From UBA4417 sp031550085 (GTDB taxonomy: Bacteria; Bacteroidota; Bacteroidia; Bacteroidales; UBA4417): a stretch of 64,000 bases of DNA. Made by a program: the position numbers and the translations under genes. Within the stretch, counting starts at the first letter, position 1, and every line of letters begins with the position of its first letter. The notes under the pieces were generated by a model that worked only from the letters and a program-made list of their open reading frames with translations, ran no database searches and was not told the DNA's origin. The stretch is taken from the NCBI GenBank assembly GCA_031550085.1, contig JAVBOY010000017.1, forward strand, positions 1 to 64,000, in the 5' to 3' direction. This document shows positions 8,050 through 16,146 of this stretch, in pieces.

Positions 8050-8376
8050 GCCTCAGCACAACACAGGGGAGGATGTTTTTATACCTTAAAAAACAGTTCT
8101 TCTTTGCCATCAAGGCTCAAAGGCGCGAAGGATTACGGACAGGTTTGCAAAAAATCTCAGTGCAACCCGGTGAATTCTCTGTGGTACTCTGTGTAACTTT
8201 TAGCTAACAGGTTTACGGATTTACCTCGCTTGGAGTTCTTTGCCACCAAGATCCAAAGGGGTGAAGTTCTTTTTTGTGTTTGGGGGACTTTGTGGCTGAT
8301 TCTCTTTGCCACCAAGGCGCTAAGTTTTCTTGGTCTTTTCAGCGCCGATTCGTATTTTTGCAAAAATTATCAAATC
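8050..8376. other. 327-bp gap with three copies of a CTTTGCCA-CCAAG motif
   Basis: A segment close to TCTTTGCCACCAAG occurs at about 8101, 8231 and 8299, each followed by a purine-rich GGCGCTAAG- or CCAAAGG-like stretch. Such segments are common dispersed intergenic sequence in Bacteroidota. The lysS reading frame stays open through part of this region but lies upstream of the promoter, so I do not extend the gene. Confidence 0.5.
8353..8360 (+). promoter_or_regulatory. Promoter -7 box that decides the lysS start
   Basis: TATTTTTG matches TAnnTTTG. Transcription would begin about 10 nt before the ATG at 8377, which excludes the upstream in-frame start at 8230. Confidence 0.65.
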
Positions 8377-10095
8377 ATGTACGAACTGAGCGAACAAGAA
8401 CAAATACGCCGTAATTCCTTACAAGAACTTTACAATTTGGGCATCAACCCGTATCCGCCCGAATTATTTCCGGTAAATGCAACCACCCGGGAAATTCATG
8501 AAAATTTTAAAACCAACCCGGAGAAATACCAGCATGTGGTGCTGGCCGGACGTATCATGACGCGCCGCATTATGGGCGCCGCATCTTTTATCGATATCCA
8601 GGATGCAACCGGGCGTATTCAGGCGTACATCAAACGCGACGAAATTTGTCCCGGCGAAGATAAAACCTTGTATAATACCGTCTTTAAACGTTTAACCGAT
8701 ATCGGGGATATTGTGGGCGTGAAAGGGTATGTTTTTGTGACCCAAATGGGGGAAATATCCATTCATGTGAATGAATTTGTCATGCTCAGCAAGTCGTTGA
8801 AGCCGCTTCCGATTGTAAAAGAAGCCGACGGGCAGCAATTCGACGCCGTGACGGATCCCGAATTCAAATACCGCCAACGGTATGTCGATTTGGTGGTGAA
8901 TCCGCAGGTAAAGGATGTATTCGTGAAACGCACCCAAATGATCAATACCATCCGCGACTTTTTGAATGCACAAGGGGCGCTGGAAGTGGATACGCCGGTA
9001 TTGCAAAGCATTCCGGGCGGAGCGGCAGCACGTCCGTTTATATCGCACCACAATGCCCTGGATATTCCGTTGTATTTGCGCATTGCCAACGAATTGTATT
9101 TGAAGCGCCTGATTGCCGGAGGATTTGACTGGGTATACGAGTTTAGCCGCAATTTCCGCAACGAAGGCATGGACCGCACGCACAATCCGGAATTTACGGT
9201 ATTGGAATTTTATGTGGCGTACAAGGATTACTTCTGGATGATGGAACAAACCGAACAGTTGTTCGAAAAGATTGCGCTGGCGCTTTACGGAACAACCGAC
9301 GTGCAGGTAGGCGACAAAACCCTCAGTTTCAAGGCGCCGTTCAAACGCATCGGCATTTTGGATGCCATTCAGGAACATACGGGGTTTGATGTTGCGGTAA
9401 TGAACGAAGAAGAAATCCGCGAAGTTTGCAAGAAACTGGGACTGAATGTCGATGAAACGATGGGAAAAGGCAAGCTGATCGACGAAATTTTCGGTGAAAC
9501 ATGTGAGCATCATTACATACAGCCTACCTTTATAATGGACTATCCGGTGGAAATGAGCCCGCTCACTAAAAAACACCGCTCCAAACCGGGCCTGGTGGAA
9601 CGCTTCGAGCTGATGATCAACGGCAAAGAAATAGCCAACGCTTACACCGAATTAAACGATCCCGTCGACCAACGCGAACGTTTTGAAGAGCAGGTGCGGC
9701 TGATGGAGCGCGGCGATGCCGAAGCCATGTTTATCGATTACGACTTTCTCCGCGCCATGGAATACGGCATGCCGCCCATGTCGGGGATCGGCATCGGAAT
9801 CGACCGCCTGGCCATGTTGATGACCAACCAGCCCTCGATTCAGGATGTGTTGTTTTTCCCGCAAATGCGACCGGAAAAGGTGGTGGTAAATACCGTTTCC
9901 GACAGCGATTTTGAAGCCCTCGGCATTCCGGCCGAATGGGTGGCGGTAGTACGCAAAGCCGGATTTAAAACGCCGGCGGAAGTGAAAGAAGCCAATCCCA
10001 ACAAATTGCTGAACGATTTAAGCGGTTTGCGCAAAAAACTGAAATTGGAAATTTCTACGTTGACCTTGGATCAGGTGAAATCTTGGATGAACTAA
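8377..10095 (+). CDS. lysS: Lysine-tRNA ligase, class II
   Basis: Charges tRNA-Lys with lysine in the cytoplasm. The 572-residue protein has an N-terminal OB-fold anticodon-binding domain (about 55-155), class II motif 2 (FRNEGMDRTHNPEFT, near 260) and motif 3 (GIGIGIDRLAML, near 470). A C-terminal extension of about 70 residues (helical, HhH-like sequence around FKTPAEVKEANPNKLL) makes it longer than the E. coli enzyme; such extensions are known in Bacteroidota. The start ATG at 8377 is chosen because a promoter box ends 17 bp before it and the family N terminus (YELSEQEQIRRNSL) begins there. Confidence 0.96.
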   Translation: MYELSEQEQIRRNSLQELYNLGINPYPPELFPVNATTREIHENFKTNPEKYQHVVLAGRIMTRRIMGAASFIDIQDATGRIQAYIKRDEICPGEDKTLYNTVFKRLTDIGDIVGVKGYVFVTQMGEISIHVNEFVMLSKSLKPLPIVKEADGQQFDAVTDPEFKYRQRYVDLVVNPQVKDVFVKRTQMINTIRDFLNAQGALEVDTPVLQSIPGGAAARPFISHHNALDIPLYLRIANELYLKRLIAGGFDWVYEFSRNFRNEGMDRTHNPEFTVLEFYVAYKDYFWMMEQTEQLFEKIALALYGTTDVQVGDKTLSFKAPFKRIGILDAIQEHTGFDVAVMNEEEIREVCKKLGLNVDETMGKGKLIDEIFGETCEHHYIQPTFIMDYPVEMSPLTKKHRSKPGLVERFELMINGKEIANAYTELNDPVDQRERFEEQVRLMERGDAEAMFIDYDFLRAMEYGMPPMSGIGIGIDRLAMLMTNQPSIQDVLFFPQMRPEKVVVNTVSDSDFEALGIPAEWVAVVRKAGFKTPAEVKEANPNKLLNDLSGLRKKLKLEISTLTLDQVKSWMN

Positions 10096-10096
10096 T

Positions 10097-10124
10097 GGGT
10101 AACGGGTAACGGGTAACGAGTGAC
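10097..10124. repeat. Heptamer tandem repeat GGGTAAC
   Basis: Three perfect GGGTAAC units and one GAGTGAC variant follow the lysS stop codon directly. Confidence 0.75.
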
Positions 10125-10189
10125 GGGTTTTAGAATAAGACAAATCGGTCGCGCATCTCGCTCATCATTTGGGATGATTTCCCTGTTTA

Positions 10190-10840
10190 CAGCAATTTTA
10201 TGAAACATTTGACCCCGACGGGGAATTCTTGTTCCTTTGGTTGTCCGTGGGACAACCACATCCATAGGAAAAATATTTCATACGATTATTTGCCCGTAGG
10301 GCATTAACATGGATATGACGACCGTCGGCTATTTGAAATTTCTTAAACGATGAATGCCCTGACGGGCAATTGGGATCTTCCTTTCCGTCCCGTTTTATGA
10401 ATATGCTTCCCCTAAAGGGGAATTCTTGTCCCTTTGGTTGTCCTAAGGACAACCACATCCATAGGAAAAAATATTTCATACGATTACTTGCCCGTAGGGC
10501 ATCAACATGGATATGACAACCGCCGGCTATTTGAAATTTCTTAAAAGATGAATGCCCTAACGGGCAATGGGGATCTTCCTTTCCGTTCCGTTTTATGAAT
10601 ATGCTTCCCCAACGGGGAATTCTTGTCCCTTTGGTTGTCCGTAGGACAACCACATCCATAGGAAAAATATTTCATAACGATTATTTGCCCGTAGGGCATC
10701 AACAAGGATATGACGACCGCCGGCTGTTTGAAATTTCTTAAACGATGAATGCCCTGACGGGCAATGGGGATCTTCCTTTCCGTTCCGTTTTATGAATATG
10801 CTTCCCCCAACGGGGAATTCTTGTCCCTTTGGTTGTCTGT
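10190..10840. repeat. 197-bp tandem repeat, about 3.3 copies
   Basis: The landmark GAATTCTTGT recurs at 10223, 10420, 10617 and 10815, a period of 197-198 bp. Every unit carries two self-complementary cores: one around CCCGTAGGGCA / TGCCCTNACGGG and one around TTGTCCNNNGGACAA. Copies differ by scattered substitutions and one-base indels. The array ends just before the 3' end of the MFS gene. An open frame across it on the minus strand is a repeat artefact. Confidence 0.9.
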
Positions 10841-10868
10841 GTGTGTGGGTGAATCGTCGAATATGGAT

Positions 10869-12104
10869 TTACCGCTTGGGCTTGTCTATTTGCAAGGAAT
10901 CGCGGTTTGCAAAGGACAGAAAGCCAATCAAAATAATAATAGCTCCGCAAACCACAAAGGAGGTGGTCAGTCCCAACTGATCGGCAAAAAATCCGATCCC
11001 GATTAAGCCGATCAGGCTTGGAATGATGCTGAAAGAATAAAACATCGAAAAGACACGCCCCAAAACGGCCGGTTCGATGGTTACCTGTACGATTGCCGTG
11101 AAAGCCGAGTTGTAAACGGCGCCCGAAACGCCTGAAATTGTCGTAAGCACGGCAAACAGGATAAAGCCGTTGGGAGACAGCAGGCCGGAAAGTAAAAACA
11201 TAATTCCCAACACAATGTACATGCTGTTGACCAAAATCACTTTGTTGATGTTGTAAACTTTGGCGCCCATCACGGCGCCACCGGCCAAAGCCCCGGCTCC
11301 CCATAATACTTCAATCAGGCTGACCTGAAAAGTATTGCCGGAAAAATAGTTCAGGGTCATCAAGGGGAAAAGCACGCTGATGGGCATCAAAAAGAATACG
11401 ACCAGCATGGAGCAGAGAAAAACCCAGCTTAGCCCTTTGTTTCGAAGAACGACCATAATGCCTTCCTTCATTTCGGACAGGATATTTTTCACCTTTTCGA
11501 TTTCTTTTTTCGGGTTGGGAATATGCACGAAGAGCAGTGTCGTGCAGGCAACAAGGGCGCCGGCTACGTCCAGCAAAAGCACATATTCCATTTTCCAGAT
11601 GGTGATAAACAAGGCGCCCAATGCCGGGCCGGCAATATTTCCAACGGAAATAATCATTTGATCGATTCCGGCAATCCGCGCTAATTGGGATTCGGGAGCC
11701 AATAAGGGAACCGAAGCCTGCATGGCGGGCATGTGAAAGGCCGACCCGATCGAACGCAACGCCAGCAATACAAAAATATGCCATATTTCGGCTATTCCAA
11801 GCCAAAACAAGACCGCCAGCAAGAAGGTGCACAAAGCAATAAACGCATCGGCCAAAATCATGACCCGTTTGCGATTCCAACGATCGATAAAGACACCGCT
11901 TAAGGGGCCGATCAACGCCTGGGGGATCATGCCGGCAATGGCCGCATATGCCAGCATTTCGGCGGATCCGGTTTTAAGGCTGATCCAAAGAATAATGGCA
12001 AAGTTGACAATGGTGCTGCTGAGAATGGACAGGAATTGCCCTGTCCAGATGATACTAAAAATTTTTTTCCAATTTTCCACAATGTATGGTTTAAGACTCC
12101 CCAT
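10869..12104 (-). CDS. MFS efflux transporter (macrolide/enterobactin exporter-like)
   Basis: A 411-residue inner-membrane transporter with about 12 hydrophobic segments. The cytoplasmic loop FIDRWNRKRVMILAD (between helices 2 and 3) and the ALRSIGSAFHMPAMQA segment are typical of the MFS_3 group that includes EntS and Mef-type macrolide exporters. The substrate cannot be read from sequence. ATG 12104 is preferred over a TTG at 12110. Immediately upstream lies a structured leader RNA with its own promoter and a terminator-like hairpin, suggesting attenuation. The 3' end abuts the 197-bp repeat array. Confidence 0.88.
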   Translation of the reverse strand: MGSLKPYIVENWKKIFSIIWTGQFLSILSSTIVNFAIILWISLKTGSAEMLAYAAIAGMIPQALIGPLSGVFIDRWNRKRVMILADAFIALCTFLLAVLFWLGIAEIWHIFVLLALRSIGSAFHMPAMQASVPLLAPESQLARIAGIDQMIISVGNIAGPALGALFITIWKMEYVLLLDVAGALVACTTLLFVHIPNPKKEIEKVKNILSEMKEGIMVVLRNKGLSWVFLCSMLVVFFLMPISVLFPLMTLNYFSGNTFQVSLIEVLWGAGALAGGAVMGAKVYNINKVILVNSMYIVLGIMFLLSGLLSPNGFILFAVLTTISGVSGAVYNSAFTAIVQVTIEPAVLGRVFSMFYSFSIIPSLIGLIGIGFFADQLGLTTSFVVCGAIIILIGFLSFANRDSLQIDKPKR

Positions 12105-12154
12105 CCGCAAAACCGCGCATGGGATATCGCCAAGAAATAAAGGTTTTAACTAAA

Positions 12155-12295
12155 TAATAAAAAACACCGGATACACAACAGAAGTTGTGACGTGTGTGGG
12201 AGTAAAACAAGCTTTTGAGGCTTATCGCATCCTGTGAAATACAGCTGTTTTACGGAGGGAGCACATCATCAACGGGGTCTTAGTCATAGGTAAAA
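12155..12295 (-). ncRNA. Candidate structured leader RNA or small RNA before the MFS gene
   Basis: Transcription from the -7 box at 12302-12309 would start near 12295. The RNA has a closing stem (12272-12283 with 12184-12198: GTTG, TGA and TGTG pairing with CACA, TCA and CAAC), a pyrimidine-rich internal loop, an 8-bp stem GTAAAACA/TGTTTTAC (12246-12253 with 12202-12209) and an apical part with smaller hairpins. The 3' part forms a competing terminator hairpin. Two readings: a ligand-sensing leader controlling the exporter, or a free RNA of 6S-like architecture. I cannot assign an Rfam family. Confidence 0.5.
12174..12189 (-). terminator. Terminator hairpin at the end of the leader RNA
   Basis: On the minus strand CACAAC-TTCT-GTTGTG is followed, after a short GTGT pairing extension, by TTTTTTATTATT. 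The CACAAC arm is also the partner of the leader's closing stem, so the two structures exclude each other. Confidence 0.55.
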
Positions 12296-12301
12296 AACGC
12301 G

Positions 12302-12309
12302 CAAAGATA
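12302..12309 (-). promoter_or_regulatory. Promoter -7 box of the leader RNA and MFS gene
   Basis: TATCTTTG on the minus strand, followed by CG, matches TAnnTTTG. It lies about 200 bp before the MFS start codon, leaving room for the structured leader. Confidence 0.65.
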
Positions 12310-12590
12310 GGCTTTTTTTGCATTTATTTGTATAAAAATTGCCTTCCGGATCATCTCGACCGGAGCTTTAAATGTAGAAGGCAGAAAGGAAAAAGCAGAA
12401 GGAATTACGAATTATGAATGAGTTTTTTAGATACAATTAAACAGTTAAACGATTAAACAGGCACATCACCCTTTATGCTATGCGATTAAAATAGAATATT
12501 ATTAGATTTTATTATTACAATGAATCAAAGTCAACAAAAAACGAACAACAAACCCTGTACCTTGCACCATTTCACCCTTCACAAATAAAC

Positions 12591-12622
12591 AATTCAACAC
12601 CTCAACAATTCAACAGTTCAAC
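12591..12622. repeat. Four tandem octamers NNYTCAAC
   Basis: Units AATTCAAC, ACCTCAAC, AATTCAAC and AGTTCAAC follow in register. Confidence 0.75.
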
Positions 12623-12632
12623 AATTACAGCA

Positions 12633-12793
12633 GATGTCTCGATGCGCTCGTACCTCGCTTACTCGACATGACGGAGGAGCATGAAAGGGGTAGCGTTTTT
12701 GGATTACGGTGCTTTCACCGCCGCAATCCAAAAACCAAATCACGGCTACGGTTCCGTCATGTCGAGCGAACCCGAAGGGTGAGTCGAGACATC
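12633..12793. repeat. 161-bp element with nested inverted repeats (MITE- or REP-like)
   Basis: Three nested arm pairs point to one long hairpin: GATGTCTCGA (12633-12642) with TCGAGACATC (12784-12793); CTCGACATGACGGA (12662-12675) with TCCGTCATGTCGAG (12753-12766); and TTTTTGGATTACGG (12696-12709) with CCGCAATCCAAAAA (12721-12734). No gene is inside. Similar palindromic spacers are dispersed in Bacteroidota genomes. Confidence 0.75.
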
Positions 12794-12914
12794 CCCTTTT
12801 TCAGGTTGACGAGTAAACGAACAACAATCCTTGCCCCATTTCCCCTTTTTACCCTGAACCGTGTACCTTGAACCAATCACTTCACGTTTCACTGTTCACG
12901 CTTCACAAATAAAC

Positions 12915-12938
12915 AATTCAACGATTCAACAATTCAAC
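12915..12938. repeat. Three tandem octamers NNYTCAAC
   Basis: AATTCAAC, GATTCAAC and AATTCAAC lie directly before the ispG stop codon side. Confidence 0.7.
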
Positions 12939-12945
12939 ACCCATT

Positions 12946-14577
12946 TCACCTGTCACGATTGATCAACAACAGCAATTCATCCAATGCTTCTTCTTCCGGA
13001 ATATTGCGTTTGACAACGGTTTGTCCTTTGTAGAGCGTTACTTTTCCCTTGCCCGAACCCACATAACCGAAATCGGCATCGGCCATTTCGCCGGGCCCGT
13101 TGACAATGCAACCCATCACGGCAATTTTTAATCCCGGGAACCGGGCGGTTTTGGCTTTGATTTCCTGCAGTACTTTTTCGATATCAAAAAGCGTCCGGCC
13201 GCAGGAGGGACACGAAATATACTCGGTTTTGGTGATGCGCCGGCGGGTGGCCTGCAAAATCGAGAAGGCGGTTTGCACCACCGGATTGGTGGGTAGATTG
13301 GGCGCTTCTACCCAAAGGGCATTTCCCCGCTGGTTTAAAAAGAAACTGCCGAAATCGATGGCCGCATTTACCTGAAAATCGAGCAGGTTTTTAGTTTGAT
13401 ACTTGTTTTTCAAAACCTCCGGATTCGGGGAGCCGTTTTCTTGAACCTTAGCCCAATGGGTTGCCGTGGGTGTGACCACCTTCAGTTGTTGCAGCATTTC
13501 ATCCGTTACCGCGCCGATGGCCGAATTGGTTTCGTCCACCAAACAAGTGACTCCGGCTTTTTCCGTAATGACCTGCACCGGGAAATTTCCTCCGATAGCG
13601 CCTACAGCGGACATTTCCCGGTAGGGCAACGAATGAAAAGACGCTTCTTCCAGTTGCTCGAGGGTTTCGATGTTCTGTTTTCCGGCACGCTCGTTAAAGC
13701 GCTTGGCAATAGCCCGGGCTACCGGAATTTCATGGACAGGATTGCCTGTCAGCGAAACCCGCAAGGTGTCGCCGATTCCCTGTTCCAGCAGGGTGCCGAT
13801 TCCCACCGCCGATTTGATGATTCCGTCTTCGCCGTCTCCGGCTTCGGTAACGCCCAAGTGAAGGGGATAACAACAGCCGTTTTCGAGCATTCTCCGGGCA
13901 AGCCGTTGGGTGGATTCCGTCATGATCAATACATTGGAAGCTTTCATCGACAAAACCAGATTCTGGAAGCCGAAGTATTCGAAAATACGGATAAACTCCA
14001 AGGCCGACTGCACCATGCCTTCGGCGGTATTTCCGTAACGGCTGGTAATGCGGTCGCCCAACGAACCGTGATTGACGCCGACCCGGATTGCCGTTCCGTA
14101 GTTTTTGCAAATTTCAATCAACGGCCGGATGCGGACGGCAATGGAATCGAGTTCCTGCTGGTACTCCGCTTCGGTAAAATCAAGCCGGCGGAATTGCTTT
14201 TTGTCCACATAATTCCCGGGATTGATGCGTACTTTTTCCACAATCCGGGCAGCCGTTTCGGCCGCTTGCGGATTGAAATGGATATCGGCAACCAACGGAA
14301 TTTCGTACCCGTTCCGTCTGAGTTCGTTTTTGATCACAGACAGGTTTTCTGCTTCCCGGATGCCTTGCGCCGTAATACGCACCAATTCGCAGCCCGCATT
14401 CGCCAACGCCATGCATTGGGCAACGGTGGCGGTACTATTGTTGGTATCGGTATTGGTCATGGACTGGATGCGGATGGGGTAGGAGCCTCCCAGCGCCAGA
14501 TTTCCGACATGCACTTCGCGTGTGACCAATCGTTTTTGGATGTCCGAAAAAACAAGTGGCTCAACCGGGTTCTTCAT
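12946..14577 (-). CDS. ispG: 4-hydroxy-3-methylbut-2-enyl-diphosphate synthase (long form)
   Basis: This iron-sulfur enzyme makes HMBPP from MEcPP, the penultimate step of the MEP isoprenoid pathway. The 543-residue length is the long form with an insert between the TIM barrel and the iron-sulfur domain, as in Bacteroidota, Chlamydiae and plants. N-terminal IRIQSMTNTDT and VADIHFNP mark the barrel; CPSCGRTLFD (near 457) and GCIVNGPGE (near 489) supply the cluster cysteines. The frame is open to an upstream start at 14652, but a promoter box at 14593-14600 would place transcription start only about 9 nt before the ATG at 14577, so that start is chosen. The short leader leaves no room for a ribosome-binding site. 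Confidence 0.95.
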   Translation of the reverse strand: MKNPVEPLVFSDIQKRLVTREVHVGNLALGGSYPIRIQSMTNTDTNNSTATVAQCMALANAGCELVRITAQGIREAENLSVIKNELRRNGYEIPLVADIHFNPQAAETAARIVEKVRINPGNYVDKKQFRRLDFTEAEYQQELDSIAVRIRPLIEICKNYGTAIRVGVNHGSLGDRITSRYGNTAEGMVQSALEFIRIFEYFGFQNLVLSMKASNVLIMTESTQRLARRMLENGCCYPLHLGVTEAGDGEDGIIKSAVGIGTLLEQGIGDTLRVSLTGNPVHEIPVARAIAKRFNERAGKQNIETLEQLEEASFHSLPYREMSAVGAIGGNFPVQVITEKAGVTCLVDETNSAIGAVTDEMLQQLKVVTPTATHWAKVQENGSPNPEVLKNKYQTKNLLDFQVNAAIDFGSFFLNQRGNALWVEAPNLPTNPVVQTAFSILQATRRRITKTEYISCPSCGRTLFDIEKVLQEIKAKTARFPGLKIAVMGCIVNGPGEMADADFGYVGSGKGKVTLYKGQTVVKRNIPEEEALDELLLLINRDR

Positions 14578-14592
14578 AAACACTATTTTTTG

Positions 14593-14600
14593 CAAAAGTA
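14593..14600 (-). promoter_or_regulatory. Promoter -7 box that decides the ispG start
   Basis: TACTTTTG followed by C on the minus strand matches TAnnTTTG, 16 bp before the ATG at 14577. Confidence 0.65.
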
Positions 14601-14812
14601 ATCCTAAAAAAAGAACCAGAGGGTAAAGGCAAAGAGGAATCTCCAGGATCAAAAATTGAACAACTCCTAAATAAAGCTGTTATCTATAAACATGAATTTT
14701 TGTGTCTTTTTTAATAACTTATTTCAAATCACGGAAGAACAGCGGAATACAAGCATTACAAATAGTCCGGGTGTATTCCATGTGACAAACTATAAAAATA
14801 AAAAACAAACAG

Positions 14813-15445
14813 ATGAAAAAATTTCTTACTTTATGGGTGCTTTTGGCGGGAATTTCCTTTGCCAATGCACAACAGCGGGGTTCGGTGGTTCTGAATGCCC
14901 TGGGCGGTTATACTTTTCAGGATAAGGTGAGCGATTCCTACGGGTACGGCACCATCAAAGAGGCCTTCCAATACGGGGGAACCCTGGAATATTATTTGCA
15001 TCCGCTTCGTTCGATCGAAGTGATATATCAACGGATGGATACGAAACTCCCGGTCTGGCTCTACAATTACAACGGAGGGTTGCAGTATAACCCCGGGAAA
15101 GAGGATGTCGCCATCACGTATATTTTATTGGGCGGAAACCATTACATTCCGACGGGTTCGACTTCGGTTTTTCCTTACGGAGGCTTCGGGCTGGGCGTGG
15201 GAGTGGTTTCGGCCAAGGATTACAATGAATCGCTTACCAAATTTGCCTGGAATTTCAAGCTGGGCGTACGGCTTAAATTATCCGAAAAAGTGGCACTGAA
15301 GCTGCAAGGTTCGGTCGAATCGGTTGTGCAGGCGGTGGGCGGCGCTTTGTATTTCGGAACCGGCGGCGCGGGATACGATGTAAGTAGTTATTCCACCATT
15401 TACCAATTCGGACTGGGCGGCGCCCTATGTTTTACCTTAAAATAA
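14813..15445 (+). CDS. Outer-membrane beta-barrel protein
   Basis: A 210-residue exported protein: signal peptide cleaved near SFANAQ, then alternating aromatic/glycine strands (YGGTLEYYL, FPYGGFGLGVGVVS, WNFKLGVRLKL) and a terminal strand ending in a hydrophobic position (ALCFTLK), typical of small OmpA/OmpW-like barrels. Function unknown. A lipoprotein gene follows 25 bp downstream on the same strand, and a terminator lies after that gene, so the two are probably co-transcribed. Confidence 0.82.
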   Translation: MKKFLTLWVLLAGISFANAQQRGSVVLNALGGYTFQDKVSDSYGYGTIKEAFQYGGTLEYYLHPLRSIEVIYQRMDTKLPVWLYNYNGGLQYNPGKEDVAITYILLGGNHYIPTGSTSVFPYGGFGLGVGVVSAKDYNESLTKFAWNFKLGVRLKLSEKVALKLQGSVESVVQAVGGALYFGTGGAGYDVSSYSTIYQFGLGGALCFTLK

Positions 15446-15470
15446 TTTTCTTTTTTAAATTCAAATCATT

Positions 15471-16088
15471 ATGAAACAATTATCGATTTTTTTATTTGCA
15501 GGGTTTTTAGCTTTTACCGCATGCGCCCCAACGGCTAAAATCGTGAAAAGCTGGCGCGATCCCGGAACCACGGTGGATGCTTCGAAATTATACAAACTGG
15601 TTGTTTTTGCTCCGGTAAAGGACGACGCGCAACGCCGGAAAACCGAGGACAAGCTGGTGGAAGTGCTGAAAGGCAAAGCCGTGGCTTCGTATAAAATCAT
15701 TCCGGATCCTTCGAGCATGGACCAAAATGCGGTGATGCAAAAACTTTCGGAGGGCGGTTTCGACGGAGCGTTGGTGATGCGCCTGGTGGCAAAAACCAAA
15801 GAACTGAGTTATGTGCCCGGTGAATATCCGACCTACCCGACTTATTTCGGAAGCTATTGGGGGTATTACACCACAGCATGGGCCACCTTCCAGGAACCCG
15901 GTTATTTTACCGAAGACCAAACCTATTTTGTGGAAACCAATTTATACGACCTGAAAAAGGATAAACTGGTTTGGAGCGGAGTCACTTCGACCGTCGATCC
16001 GGGCGGATTATCCTCCACCTTGAATGATATCGTGTGGGCCGTCCATAACGAAATGGTCAAAGACGGCTTCCTGGTGAACGAAAAATAA
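15471..16088 (+). CDS. Lipoprotein, possibly DUF4136-like
   Basis: A 205-residue protein with a lipoprotein signal (TAC with Cys18). The mature part contains a KIVKSWRDPG start, a KLYKLVVFAPVKDD strand and a C-terminal LWSGVTSTVDPG strand. This pattern resembles the DUF4136 group of envelope lipoproteins; I offer that as a resemblance only. A tyrosine-rich middle (about 115-145, YPTYPTYFGSYWGYY) is notable. It sits 25 bp after the beta-barrel gene, so the pair may act together in the outer membrane. Confidence 0.75.
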   Translation: MKQLSIFLFAGFLAFTACAPTAKIVKSWRDPGTTVDASKLYKLVVFAPVKDDAQRRKTEDKLVEVLKGKAVASYKIIPDPSSMDQNAVMQKLSEGGFDGALVMRLVAKTKELSYVPGEYPTYPTYFGSYWGYYTTAWATFQEPGYFTEDQTYFVETNLYDLKKDKLVWSGVTSTVDPGGLSSTLNDIVWAVHNEMVKDGFLVNEK

Positions 16089-16108
16089 AAACGCTTTCTA
16101 TTCATGAA

Positions 16109-16146
16109 AAACAAGGGGATCCTGCAAACAGGCTCCTCTTTTTTTA
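16109..16146 (+). terminator. Imperfect intrinsic terminator
   Basis: AGGGGATCCTG (16114-16124) pairs with CAGGCTCCTCT (16129-16139) with two mismatches, followed by a run of T. It ends the barrel-lipoprotein pair. Confidence 0.65.

Larger units (their letters stand above)
12310..12945. other. Long gene-free spacer made of short-period repeats
   Basis: No coding frame is credible. Contents: AT-rich spacer with an AATTACGAATTA-like segment, two octamer arrays (12591-12622 and 12915-12938), a 161-bp nested inverted repeat, and TTCACNN-type heptamer runs near 12880-12905. Confidence 0.7.

Noticed and set aside
8230..8376. N-terminal extension of lysS by 49 codons
   Set aside because: The promoter box at 8353-8360 lies inside it and the family N terminus begins at 8377.
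8692..9576. 294-codon minus-strand frame opposite lysS
   Set aside because: Antisense to a clear housekeeping gene; rich in His, Phe and Arg as expected for a shadow.
10198..10659. 153-codon minus-strand frame across the 197-bp repeat
   Set aside because: It repeats the same peptide with the repeat period, has no start context and loses frame in the third copy; it is a by-product of the tandem repeat.
12668..12871. 67-codon plus-strand frame
   Set aside because: It lies within the nested inverted repeat and low-complexity spacer.
13396..14601. 401-codon plus-strand frame opposite ispG
   Set aside because: It is the antisense shadow of a certain ispG gene with no recognisable protein features.
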